This document shows positions 12,301 through 23,263 of a stretch of 64,000 nucleotides of DNA, piece after piece; the stretch's first letter is position 1; every line of letters begins with the position of its first letter. A model generated the notes under the pieces. The model was not told where the DNA came from and ran no database searches. It saw only the letters and a program-made list of their open reading frames with translations. Made by a program: the position numbers and the translations under genes. Location: positions 13,948,077-14,012,076 of the forward strand of contig NC_092582.1 of the NCBI RefSeq assembly GCF_037975245.1, read 5' to 3'. This stretch comes from Apostichopus japonicus. Its lineage: Eukaryota > Echinodermata > Holothuroidea > Aspidochirotida > Stichopodidae.

Positions 12301-15300
12301 CCAAGGATGTTTATCATACTAAACACTCACAGGATCGAATGCGCGATTTCCGTGAAAAGTGATTTAAAAGTACGTTCGAACGTAAGCTCTCTTGGACAGA
12401 TTTTTTAAAAGCTAATTTGGCCGTCGTTTTCCGGGGGATTGGAAGACTCAACTCCCTCAAAACCATGTTCATTACTGAGATACGATGTTGTAACAAGGCA
12501 CAACATTTTATCTCCGCCAAATGTTTTTAGATTACTTTACTCATGGGGCAAGTTACGCTCGTAACTGTTAGGACAGATGTCAATTACGAACGTTTATATA
12601 TTTTTGTGTGGTCATTTTCTCAATTTTCACGAGTTGGACAAGAAAGAAGACAACAACAGCATTCAGATGATTGAATTCTTTAATCATTATGATACATTAC
12701 ATTGGTCATTTTTGTAACTAAAACATAAAACAAGTGGATTAAAAATCTCCATTAATGCTCTGTCACATATTCCTTGCACAAATTGGTGAGACATGCAAAG
12801 AGTTTTTTTTTAAATAATTACCAATGAATTGACATAAAGACTTTCAACTGTTAACACTATTTTGCAATATTAAAGTATGGCATCAAATACTTTAAACCAT
12901 GCAGTTTGTTACTGCCAGGAAGCTTTGTAGACCGATTTCCAACAAGGCTTTGCAGTAACATACATAAGTACCCCATTAGTGTGGAATGGCCCTTTTTCTT
13001 TTTGGAAAACATTTTATTTGAATTTTTTTCAAATATATTCTATCAGGACCAGAGCAGTTTTATCTCAGATCTATCTAAAATATTTACTTGGATTAAAGAA
13101 AGATAGGGATTAATTTTTAAAGAAGTTTGGAGATTAAAAGAATTCAAGAAATTGGTTAAATTATTGGTAATGAAAAAAACTGATCTACAAGACTTTAAGC
13201 TAGAAGATACAGCTCTGACATTCTATAACAAAGCCCAAACTACACAACCCAAACCTAACGAGGATTCGCAGAGAGTATTGATTGGGTAAGCAGACCGTTG
13301 TCCCAGACAGGTGTAGCAAACAATAAACTTTACATATATATCAGCTGGGGTACGCTCATGGCTTTGTTCATTTCATTCATATCTAACACACTGGGCTGTG
13401 CAAGGACTACTACATTATTTACACTAAGGTTACCCATTGATTAGCCACAGACAGGAACATACTATGTAAATAGGCCCAAGTAAACAACAACAGGGTGATT
13501 GCATAACACAGTCTGCTGCACTGGGTGCCAAACAAAGAGAGTAAATTAGGTTTTACTTTAGTTGCAACTCTTGAAATTAGTTCTTATAGCATAGCTTGAA
13601 ATCGCAAAGCCCTAAGCTTAAGCTGACAGTACGGTACAAATGGCCATTAATTACTAAATAGCAAGCTTAGAGTATGTTCGGAGGGTGTTGGGCGGGGAGG
13701 TGGGAGGTGTTATTGGCTGCAGGAGTTTGGGAAGGACATACTGCAGTCTGAATGACAACAAAATGTTGGTCATCAGGACACCTTCAATATTTATTCACAC
13801 AAGATCAGAGCACTGACCCACAGCAGTGATGTTGAACAAGAGCATCAGAGCGTAAATAAATAATAAAATCCCACCTTTCTGGCAAAATACTACCCTTGTG
13901 TGCACTCAGACCTACTTGTACTTTAGAGCCTACAGTGCTACACATGCCAAAAAAACAAAAAAATTGGGGATGCTACTGTAATATGATACTGACTGTTGAT
14001 TGAAAAAGTAGCTTATCTTTGTTATGTACTGTAAGAGACATATCTGTGGTTGTCTTTTTCACACCAAATTGTTTCCTCAGGTGAGAAGTAATTGTGTGAA
14101 GACTTAGCCTTTAGTCTTCACCGACACCTACAACACATTGATCTTAACACTTTGCACTTAATAGTATATAATGAAGCAAACCAACCCAGAATTTTTTCCA
14201 CTCTTTCTGTCAGATTTGATCGGTGAATTTCTCACGTTATCTGTACCCAATGGTTGTGATAGCCCATTAAAGCGACAGGGTTTCACATAGCTAATTTACT
14301 GTATGTGTAGAACAGTATCAGGACCTCCAATGACTATTGTACCAAATTACTAGAGAAAGCGGAAGGGGTGTGGTGGAAAGCATTTCAACCAACAATGTAC
14401 AGTGAGGCAGATGTACATAAACTGTTGAATTGTATTTTTATTCAGTTACATACCACCCATATAATTGGACACAAATGCATTTACCCCCAATACAAATTTT
14501 TTTTATATTGTAAAAGTAGAAATGGTAAATATTGCAATATTATAAAAGATTCTGAATGTTTCATAATAAATCTGCATTGTATCTCCTATGGATATAAATT
14601 TACAGTATATTCCCCTTTCATGACACATGAATGAGGTATGTCTGCAACAGCAACTGAGATAAAACAGGGACCTCTCTTACCACAGGCCTCACTGCTAAAA
14701 AACCACAACAATGTACAATATACTGTATAAGGTACACAGGGCTACAGTACAGTATGTACCGAACATAAACCTTCCACTTCATAATAGCTATATTTGTATG
14801 AACAAATTTATGTTGTAACCCAAATTAGTGTGTTATGTGTTATACAGTGTAATAGCCTAGATGTATTTAATACAAACATGTGTGTTTTATAGTACGTACT
14901 ACTCCTAGAAGTCTTTTCTACTTAATTCAAAGATTTAAGCTTAAAGTAGATTTTGGGGGTTGATTACTGTGGCCAAATTGTCTAAATTCTGTACAATGCC
15001 AAAAAATCCATTAATAAAATCCATTAAATAGATTAATATTCAAAGGTGTTATTTCAACTTTGATGGTGGACATTTAAATTAAGAAAAGAAATCCAAATTG
15101 TTGACCAAGGCCAAACAGCCATATGAAGTTGTCTATTTAAATGTTTTATCTAGTGAAACGGGTGATAGAAATACATTTTTATGATCTAGGCTGTTTAATA
15201 ATACACAAATTATCATTATCACACAGGGCAGATCTACTACTGTGAACAACACACTGTATATAATATAGTACAATGGTACAGAATACCCAATCCCCCCCAC

Positions 15301-18300
15301 CCCCCCGCCCCATTATATAAAAAAAAACGTGTGGTTTGAGCTTTCATGCTTTACAGCAAACATTACAATGTAAAAAAAGAAAATTGGGACAAATTTATTG
15401 TGAAATTACAGTATGTTTAATTGTTCTGCAGTACAGTACTTCTGTGGTGGCGGAGTTTTACGCTTGCAAGCGGATTCTCAAGAAACAATTTCAATGTAAC
15501 TTTTGTTATTCGGTGAATTACTGCGGTTCCCTGATATACTGTATTAACAGTGCATTGCAGTTGTACTCTACTCCACAGTACACTGCAGTACAAGTGTATA
15601 GGATGCTGTTATAAAGTATGGTGAAATAAAACTTTCACACTCTAATGAAAGCTGAAATCAATCCTATGGAACTTTAGTTTGTTTAACAATACTCTGTACA
15701 GCAATGTATTTCTGTAGAAGTTTGAAAGACAGATCGCAAGTTACAGACATTTAACAAAGTCACTGAAAGCTTCTACCACCAACCATTAAGGTGCTTTTAA
15801 GAACCAAGACTGATTTGTTCGTACAGTAACTCACCGCATTAAAATCTGTGGTGATTCCATTGGACAGTGTGTGTCTTCTGGGCTCTTCCTTCTTTCTTCG
15901 ACCAGCTTTCTTTTGGGGGGGACTGTTGCGTTCTCGTGGAGGTGGTGCTGAGGTGGATCGATTCTGATTTGTGTTACTCTGAGGATACACTAGTTGTGCT
16001 TTGACAACTGTGTAAAGATGAAAAGAAAATTATACTTCTAAAAACAAACAATAAATCTTTAACAGTTTGCCTTTGAAGCAAAACACTTGCTCGGGTAGAA
16101 ATTCAGGCCCTCTGATGCTACGTTTACTGTTGAAAAGTAGATGGTTTTGATAGCAGTTTGTTAACAGTTTTTTCTCCATTTGAAGAAACAGTACTTTAAT
16201 ATTCAACTGGCAGCCTGGAACCCACACTTGCCTTCCGATGTTCCACTTTTTTTATCAATGCTAAAGTAAAGCCGGGTCACATCTGCGCGATTCAACACGC
16301 GATTCAACTCGCAACTAAAATCACGCGAATCAGAAAAGTTGCTTCCGAGAAGTTGCGCTGATTAGGACATTGCTCTATTGCAAATCGACGGCGCAACTTT
16401 TATTGCGCAACAAGTTGATACCCGTGTCTAACTACGCGATTCAACCTTCAATTGTATTGCGAGTTGAATCGCGTGTTGAATCGCGCAGATGTGACCCGGG
16501 CTAAACATGTACAGTATTTATGGTACTTTAACAAACATTGTGAACCTTTTAATAACTATCACCAAACTTAATTGACAAATTTTAGTAGTCAATGCAAATG
16601 GAAGTGAAGAAAATCAGTAAACTTTCTGTCAAGCTTACCGTATTTCAGTGAATAACACATACAGTACATGTTTGTATACATGCTACCATACAGTACCATA
16701 CATGTAATATGATCAAGAGAATTGTTTTATTATGCTAATTAATTCTTTATCCTTGTTTTTTATCTTAACTTTCTTTCTGGCAAAGACATATATTAATGTA
16801 CGTTAGTAGTCACACATCATTGTATAGCCATCCCTCATTCTATTTCTAAAGTTCTACTGATTTTCCATGGTTCCTCCAACAGAACTGTAATACAGTATTT
16901 ATAGGCAAATACGATATTAAACGAATTAAGTCGTACAGAAATTATGTGTCCCACAAATTAATGTGAGTATTGCTTTAATAGTTTCATTCATTTGCAAATC
17001 GTACAGTTGATTGATCAATTTTCATCACTTCTGTGTGATTTTGATGAAATAATCAAATATTTGTATAAATAGAATGATGATATTACAACTTTGTTGAATG
17101 AAGCAGACATCGCCAATCATACACTTTCAAGATTAAACTCAAATCATGCTTCTTTCTCTTCAATGACAAGTCCCATTTCAAGGTGTGCACTGTGCACACT
17201 GAAAACCCAATACTGAAAATTTGTGATTCACTCTACATCGAGCCGAACACATGTACAGTATAGCAAAAGTCTGCAATTGTGTAAATATTGTGTACTACTG
17301 TAGCTACTAATGAACAAACAGTATTAGCTTTAACTCCTCCAAATAAACAAAGCGACCTTTTGGCTCATTTTAAACGATGCCTAACTCCCAGTGTTGATAT
17401 TTGTTCAGCAGGAGACCGTGTAGTATTAAGTGCCTATTCCTCAGCTGGCAAGACGCTTTGTGCAAACCTTTAATCTCTTTACTCAGATTCTATATATTCA
17501 CGATTAACCCATCTGCTCTATACTACAATGTCTTAATAACAAATACACTTACTACAGTAGCTAGGCAACAGATATTTGGGAATTGTAGTAGTTTTATATA
17601 ACTACTGTACTCTGCAGGTTTCCAAGATGTTACCAGCAAGATAATTTCACTTTTACTTGATTGTTTTTATTTCTTATTATATAAAGGGGGGGGGGGGCAA
17701 AGAAAAGTTGAATGATATACATCAAAAGTTTTAAGTTAAATGTCATATTAGACTATAAGAAATATTCAGTTATATATTTATTATTATACCAATTGGAAGT
17801 TGTAGATCTTCCCAATTAAAACTATATTATTCAAAGCAAAAGTAATGTGAAATTTCCTAATTAATCTATTAAGGATCATGGTCAAGGCCACAATTTTTTT
17901 GGCTCAAAAACAAAATGCAACAACTTTAGACAATTTATACAAATGTAGAATTTCTGTCATATAATCCATAATTACCTTTTTGGATTTGAGGTTTCACATG
18001 TGCCATGTAAGGAGGAGGAGATTTCACCACGGTTGTTTTAAACTGATGTTGCTTTTCTGTTGGATTTGCAACAGTCGATGATAAACTAGGTCTGCTGGCT
18101 CTCACAACTGAGGAAGATACTGGCGTACTTCTCTCAACGTGAGTAATTCCTGTAGGGTTCGGGGACCGAACCACTGGTCTTGCTCTCACAGTTGCATAAT
18201 TACTGGAATGCTTCAATGCTTGTTCTTCATAATCTGTTGTGGGTGACTTGCTACTACCAGTACCAGTACTGGTGCGAGAATCTCCATGAGTTGCTCTCCT

Positions 18301-19407
18301 GTGGGGGTACGTGTAAGCTGGGGGGCACGATAATTGGGCATAATTGGACGTTGCTTTAGGGGAGGAAACTCTCTCAACAGTATGTGGACTTCTGGGTGAG
18401 ACTTTGTCCCTTACAGGTGCACTCTGCACCTCTGCAACAGGATTAATCTTCAGTGGGATTGGTGATTTGAGGGTGGGCTTTATACGATCTTCCACGATTG
18501 TGCAATCAATACCAGCAGAGGCACTGCCTGAATTTACCCGCTGATGAGGTGATTTAACCCTAGGCTTCAATCGGTCTTCCATTGTTTCGTGAGGTCTACC
18601 TACTGGGCCACTCCCTGAATTTATCCTCTGTTGAGGTGACACAACCCTAGGCTTCACACGATCTTCCATTACTTTGTTATGCTTAATTGTGTCACCTACT
18701 GAGTTTATTTGCTGATGTGGTGACTTTACCCTGGCCTTCAGACGATGTTCGATTACTTCATTACTAGGCTTACTTGGGTCACCCACTGAATTTATCCGCT
18801 GATGAGGTGATGCACCCCTAGGCTTCAGACGATCTTCCAAATTACTGGGCTTACTTGTATCAACCTGCACTGAACTTAACCGCTGATGTGGTGATACCAC
18901 CCTAGGCTTCAGGTGGTCTTTGTTTATAGGCTTGACTGGTGCCCCCACTGAATTTCGCTGATGTTGTGATTTTACTCTTGGCTTCAATGGTTCTTCCCCT
19001 GTTTCATAACTTCCACTTGTTGAACTGACTCGCAAATGAGGTGCACTTTGATGGCTACGCATCGGGTGGACGTTATTTGGTCTGACTGCAGCTTTATTTG
19101 GTTGCCTGTGTTCCTTACTGCGTGAACGCTCTTTGTTAGTTTTCAGAGTCAACTTCAAAGCGGAACAAAATAAATCGAAGTCGAGGGATCCATTTTGTGG
19201 TGCGACTTTCCTCAAACTCTGCAAAACGCCGTTCGGCAAACCACTTATACCATCACCCTGCCATCGCTTCTCTATTTCGGAAACCGGCACGAAACCGTCT
19301 TTGTCCTCATCTAAAATGTCGAATAAAACCCTCAAAGAGTTGATGAAAGTCTTTGGTAGTTCCACATCCCCCGAAACGGTAGGAAACATTTCAGTTACGG
19401 AAGACAT
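3314..19407 (-). CDS. SAPCD2: SAPCD2-like suppressor APC domain protein (six coding exons)
   Basis: Exons, 5' to 3' on the minus strand: 19407-17976, 16007-15835, 5596-5459, 4966-4868, 4195-4088, 3442-3314. Every junction is AG/GT and the phases join (1,0,0,0,0), giving about 692 residues. Vertebrate SAPCD2 is a cytoplasmic/cortical protein linked to APC and to spindle orientation. Residues 17-90 match its N-terminal domain (SLRVLFDILDEDKDGF, EIEKRW, VLQSLRKVAPQNG). Residues 139-323 are a long disordered repeat region. Exon 2 has RRHTLSNGIT, exon 3 the coiled-coil LKRMKDLEQERDVLHQGLDL, and exon 6 the conserved DRITSLEKEKSALIRQLFE. The protein is much longer than human SAPCD2 (about 394 residues), mostly because of the repeat. 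The start ATG has A at -3. A divergent sialidase gene begins 852 bp away. Family assignment is strong; the ortholog label (SAPCD2 rather than SAPCD1) is inferred. Confidence 0.88.
5597..7089. other. SAPCD2-like intron 2, 3' part, no gene seen
   Basis: AT-rich intron sequence with a poly-T tract at about 5808-5825. No conserved exon, RNA gene or clear mobile element was recognised. Open frames such as 6465-6656 have no support. Confidence 0.5.
7278..7654 (+). repeat. Left subterminal repeats of the transposon
   Basis: Two nearly identical copies of TTACGTACGTAACAAGGACA occur at 7278 and 7633, about 190 and 540 bp inside the left terminus. TACGTACGTA is a palindrome. Related copies sit near the right terminus, so these are candidate transposase-binding sites. 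Confidence 0.6.
8703..10571 (-). pseudogene. Transposase-like gene of the 5.9-kb transposon, frame-broken
   Basis: Minus-strand pieces: 10571 to about 10340 (basic N-terminal region with MRRYRGRIKADQECY); about 10313-10006 (FTDGCGAQYKSR, then CHGKNPCDGEG); 9810-9525 (acidic linker); 9127-8703 (EEYYAVFYDNEFYIGRLLEK, KFLHR, ending QAEL). Splice sites and phases fit for the last two joins: GTGAAA donor at 10006 to the acceptor at 9810, and GTCAGT donor at 9525 to the acceptor at 9127. A shift in the G/C run near 10110-10125 puts the CDGEG segment and the following VVKNAVTRSVK segment in different frames. The stretch that should carry the first catalytic Asp between the first two pieces is missing or out of frame. 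I read it as a decayed DDE-like transposase; exact superfamily unknown. Confidence 0.6.
11942..12592 (+). repeat. Right subterminal repeats of the transposon
   Basis: Variants of TACGnnCGTAA followed within about 20 bases by GACAGA occur near 11945, 12192, 12371 and 12553, with half-sites at 12172 and 12583. The 11945 copy is followed by an inverted GACAGATTGA / TCAATCTGTC pair and GTTACG. Looser copies occur at 11514 and, inverted, at 11745-11785. Confidence 0.55.
12993..15834. other. SAPCD2-like intron 2, 5' part, no gene seen
   Basis: AT-rich intron sequence between the right end of the transposon and exon 2. It has C-rich tracts at about 15290-15315 and repeated ACAGTA words but no recognised exon, RNA or element. 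The open frames at 14368-14634 and 15336-15614 show no family features. Confidence 0.5.
16271..16501. mobile_element. 231-bp MITE with 43-bp perfect terminal inverted repeats
   Basis: The left arm (16272-16314, starting CCGGGTCACATCTGCGCGAT) is matched exactly, inverted, by the right arm ending at 16499. TAAA flanks both sides (16267-16270 and 16502-16505), compatible with a short target duplication. The arms contain internal GCGATTCAA/CGCGATTCAA repeats. There is no coding capacity. It sits in SAPCD2-like intron 1. Confidence 0.8.
16502..17975. other. SAPCD2-like intron 1 remainder
   Basis: AT-rich with a G-run near 17686-17697. No exon, RNA gene or element was recognised on either strand. 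Confidence 0.5.
18439..18993 (-). repeat. Coding tandem repeat, seven units of about 29 residues, in SAPCD2-like exon 1
   Basis: Residues 139-323 of the SAPCD2-like protein repeat the pattern EDRLKPRVxSPHQRINS. The central serines fall at 147, 172, 200, 229, 257, 286 and 315 (spacing 25-29). The last unit diverges to LKSPIPLKIN, which fits the SxIP pattern with a basic residue before it. Basic and Ser-Pro content suggests a disordered, phosphorylatable array. Confidence 0.85.
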
Positions 19408-20259
19408 TTTTAGGAACGAAAAAGGACTGGCCTACACTTTAAGTGGGTTAATTAGGCGACGTTCACTGCAAGACACCACACTCGACTTTCCGATCGAAGT
19501 CCCAGATCCAGCCACCGTTCATTAACGGATTAATTCGTAAACGCTACCAGACGAAAACCACAACACATCTAGGATTAGCATAAACAGACATAATGGCTAA
19601 TGCCTGCACAACCATACACAGCAGCTACTTCTAGCTAGTACCTGTGGTTCTGTCTGGGCCTATGTGCAATGTGAATGCTGTGTTGATTCGAAATGACACC
19701 GTCCTTGCGAATCGTTATTGTTATGCATGGGTTGCTCAATTCAACCTTCGTTGGACGATCACAGATAACACAAATACGAGGTTTACAATCAAGGGTGAGT
19801 TTGCCAATACTAATATTTGTGGGCTTTCATAAGATATCGAACAGATTATTGTCCTTCGGGAAATTTCTGGGTAATCCATCAGACATTTCAAGTTTTTGGT
19901 AATTTTTAAATGCTACAATTAATTTTTTTTTGGTGTCATGACGGACTAAAAGGTCTGATTAGAGCTTTACATTTAGAAAGCTATTCCTAACATATCGGCA
20001 GAGAGATATGCTCTTACATCAAATATCTGTGGATATCTCAGCCTCTCTGTACTATGTATCATATCAAATACAATACAATCGATCATATGACAAGCATAAT
20101 ACAAGAAGTAGGAGGGTAACATAGAGGAACTACAGCATTAACGAGTCAACTCATTATCAGCGACTAGCGAATGGTTCTTTTCATGATTCCACGTTCAGAA
20201 ATTGGTGACATTTTGAATTTGAGAATGACAACACGCCTGTAACTGTAATATCGAAAAAG
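19408..20259. promoter_or_regulatory. Divergent spacer between SAPCD2-like and sialidase genes
   Basis: The two start codons point away from each other across 852 bp, so both promoters and 5' UTRs are likely to lie here or to be shared. No TATA box, CpG-rich block or recognisable factor site stands out by eye. Open frames here (for example 19644-19832) lack family features. Confidence 0.45.
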
Positions 20260-23215
20260 ATGAAATTTTTACTCTTCGCTGTCTACATTACACTAAATGC
20301 CGGTGCGTGTTTGTGTACCAATGTTAGGCCGATCGGGAACAACACAATATCCAAGTTCAACTTCAGCGTATTTAACCTTCACGATATCTCGTCTGTTAAT
20401 GTAAGAATCTATTAAAAAAAAAGCAGTTTCAGTTTCCTTCAGCTATAAATTAAGTTATACCTTTGTTCAAGCTACATGACAAGTTGTTAATTGGTCATAA
20501 ACTAGAACCAAAATTAATAATGTTTGAGGAAGTGTTGGGGGTCGGGTGGGGGAGTGAAGAGTTGACGAATGTTTTGTGAAATTTGTGTAGGCTAGGGCTA
20601 CCAAATAGAAGCGTAAAGCGTAGAAAAAAGGGACAAACTTACATAGCTTAGGGTGTATGACTAGCCTAGGCGTATGTGTAATAATGCTCACGATAATGGT
20701 ATTATTCCAATGTTGGATCCATTAAAGGATTACCAAGTCCAAATGGGGAGGGTATCACTTAGGACCATGATAATATTCTATTTGTGTAATGAGCCACATT
20801 TTACATAGCATACTGCTAGATAGTTTCACTCACTTGAACCTTAATTTAGACATAGCCTAGTAAGTAATAAAATTCCTACTGATGGTCATTACCTGTGTAA
20901 CCATGTTCAAATGTAGTAACTCAAACAGCATGTTAATTGAATGCCACATACATGATCAGTGATAATAATAAATAGCCTACTGGTCTAATATTAATAGTTG
21001 ATGTCTTTGTTCAAGTTGATACTACATATTACCACAAAATACTACAATATACAGTATATGTCATACAAATTAAGGAAAACTTGTCAACACTCCGAATCCA
21101 CTTAGACTTATAGACCTAACATTTCAAACAATATGTCAGAGATGAGGAGAATTTGTGAATTAGCATGAATCATTATGGTAGTTCTTATACATGGAACAGA
21201 ATTATGTACATTTTTTGTAAAGAGATGATAAATAAAAGGCTGTGGCTATTCTTACGACTAGTCGTAACAATTACTTATAAACTATTCTTACGACATCGGT
21301 GAATTCATGCGCAGTAAAGTAAATAAAGCAACTGCGCATGTAGTAGGGGTAACCCTAACCCAACCCCTAACCGGAAAATATTGTTACTCCTAGTCGTAAA
21401 AATAGTACTCCTAGTCGTAAAAATAGCCACGTTAAAGCAACTGCGCATGCGTAAAAGGGAATTATTGTTACGACTAGTCGTAAGAATAGCCACTTTGTAA
21501 ATAAAAGGAACTTAGTAAAGGTCTGGTTATGTTGTAAAAGAGTTCTCTTGTTTTTAGAAACCAGTAAGCCTGTTGTGTTATTGCAATGTTTGAAAGAAGT
21601 TATACTCTGATTGTACTGTAACCTATCCTTTGCATCTTCCGATGCTTACCCATTTACTGAACTAAGCTTAAAAGGCCAACTTAAAAAATTGAGAGAAAAA
21701 TATAAAACACATCCATTTTAAATAAGAACATGATTAATATGAAAATATGAATCCTATGTTACTGTATGTCCATCTGTTGTTTTATTGCAGGTTCGGCCAA
21801 GCATAATATCCCAGCAGGTGTTATGGCAAAGTGGCGAAGCTGATGTCAACATATACCGCTGTCCATTATTAACATACACCCCTGGTGGAAACTTGCTTGT
21901 TGTTGCAGAGGGAAGGAAGGGCACAGGAGATGGAGGTCTTAAGTTTATTGCTACAAGGAGATCTTCTGATGGAGGTGCAGTATATTATGTCTTCATTTAT
22001 TTTAGAATTACGAGGGCGTCCGTACATGTTGATAATATTTTATACATACGTAAATATGAATTATATTACAGCCAAATTTGACTAGCTTAGATACAGAGGA
22101 ATGCTTTTGGTTTGACAGGATATATTTATCGAAATATGAAAATCCTGGATATGCAGAAATATACATCTGCTGGAAAAGTAGGTTTTTGCTACACAAATTA
22201 AAAAAATTCAACAGTTCCTGGTTTGCAAGGTTACTAAACCTCAGACTCATCTTGTAGGACAAATCAGCTCTGTAATTATTGCCAGACCTTATTAGAAATT
22301 ACACTATTGTAACACTTCTTTGATGAAATACTTGTGTTCTTTGCTTTGGATCAAGGTTTTGAGTGGGCTACAGAGAGTTTCATCCACGACGATTCTTTCG
22401 GAGGAATGGAAGATAATCTGGGTGCTGTGTTGGTCGATGACGTCAGGAAAGAAATATACATATTTTACATCATCTGTGCCCATCCCGACACGTGCAGTAG
22501 CTCGGAGGTGCCTTCTCTAATGTACGTCAAGAGCAAGGACGATGGAATAAGCTGGAAACCTGCTGTGAATGTAACCGCTATAGCTGGACCAAAGAACTTT
22601 GCCCCAGGCCCTGGATACGGGATACAGGTACACTTTGAACATGCAAATTTAGGTCCTGAATATGACAAGCGCTTCAATGTACTTTGTGTATTCTCTTTTG
22701 GAAACAAAAAAGAAGGCTGTGTTGAATTAACTTGGCTTAGTTAATAGCTATGTGTACAAGATCAATTATGGCATTCTTTGATTGCATCATTAACAGAGGG
22801 AAAAAACACTCTATATCAGTAAAGTAGTCCTGCTGATTATCATTATGCATATTGAGTTCTACTATATTTTTATTTTTGATATTTTTCCAGAAAAAGTTGG
22901 ATCCACATAAAGGAAGGTTAATTGTCTGTGGTCACGGAGGTACCTTGGAAGTCAATGGTAATTTCTGCCTTCTGAGTGATGACCATGGTAAAACATGGAG
23001 ATGGGGAGCAGAGATGCTCCCAATACCAGCTTATACTAACAATCAGGATGGAGATTTTGTGCCTGATGAATGCCAGGTAAAGCCTTGTCAGGGATTCTTG
23101 ATTGATAGATTTTTAAACCCCTCTACCCCCCTCCACACACCTCCCTAAACAACCAGTTGTGGTCTGTCATAACGTATAAATATTTGTGGAAGTGTTTTAA
23201 TCTCGTTAAATATGA

Positions 23216-23263
<48 letters not shown>

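Larger units (their letters stand above)
7090..12992. mobile_element. 5.9-kb DNA transposon with 26-bp terminal inverted repeats
   Basis: Positions 7090-7115 (starting GGGCCATTCCACACTAATGG) are repeated exactly, inverted, at 12967-12992. The flanks offer TTTT on both sides (7086-7089 and 12993-12996), a possible 4-bp target duplication that is too simple to prove. The interior holds a multi-exon transposase-like gene on the minus strand (8703-10571) and several TACG..CGTAAC..GACAGA motifs near both ends. The element lies inside intron 2 of the SAPCD2-like gene. The superfamily is not clear to me: the protein has a DDE-like FTDGC and HGKNPCDGEG signature and a C-terminal Tudor-like segment known from multicopy invertebrate proteins. 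Confidence 0.75.

Noticed and set aside
12314-12520. 68-residue minus-strand frame inside the transposon
   Set aside because: Possibly an upstream exon of the transposase-like gene, but no splice link or family motif could be seen.
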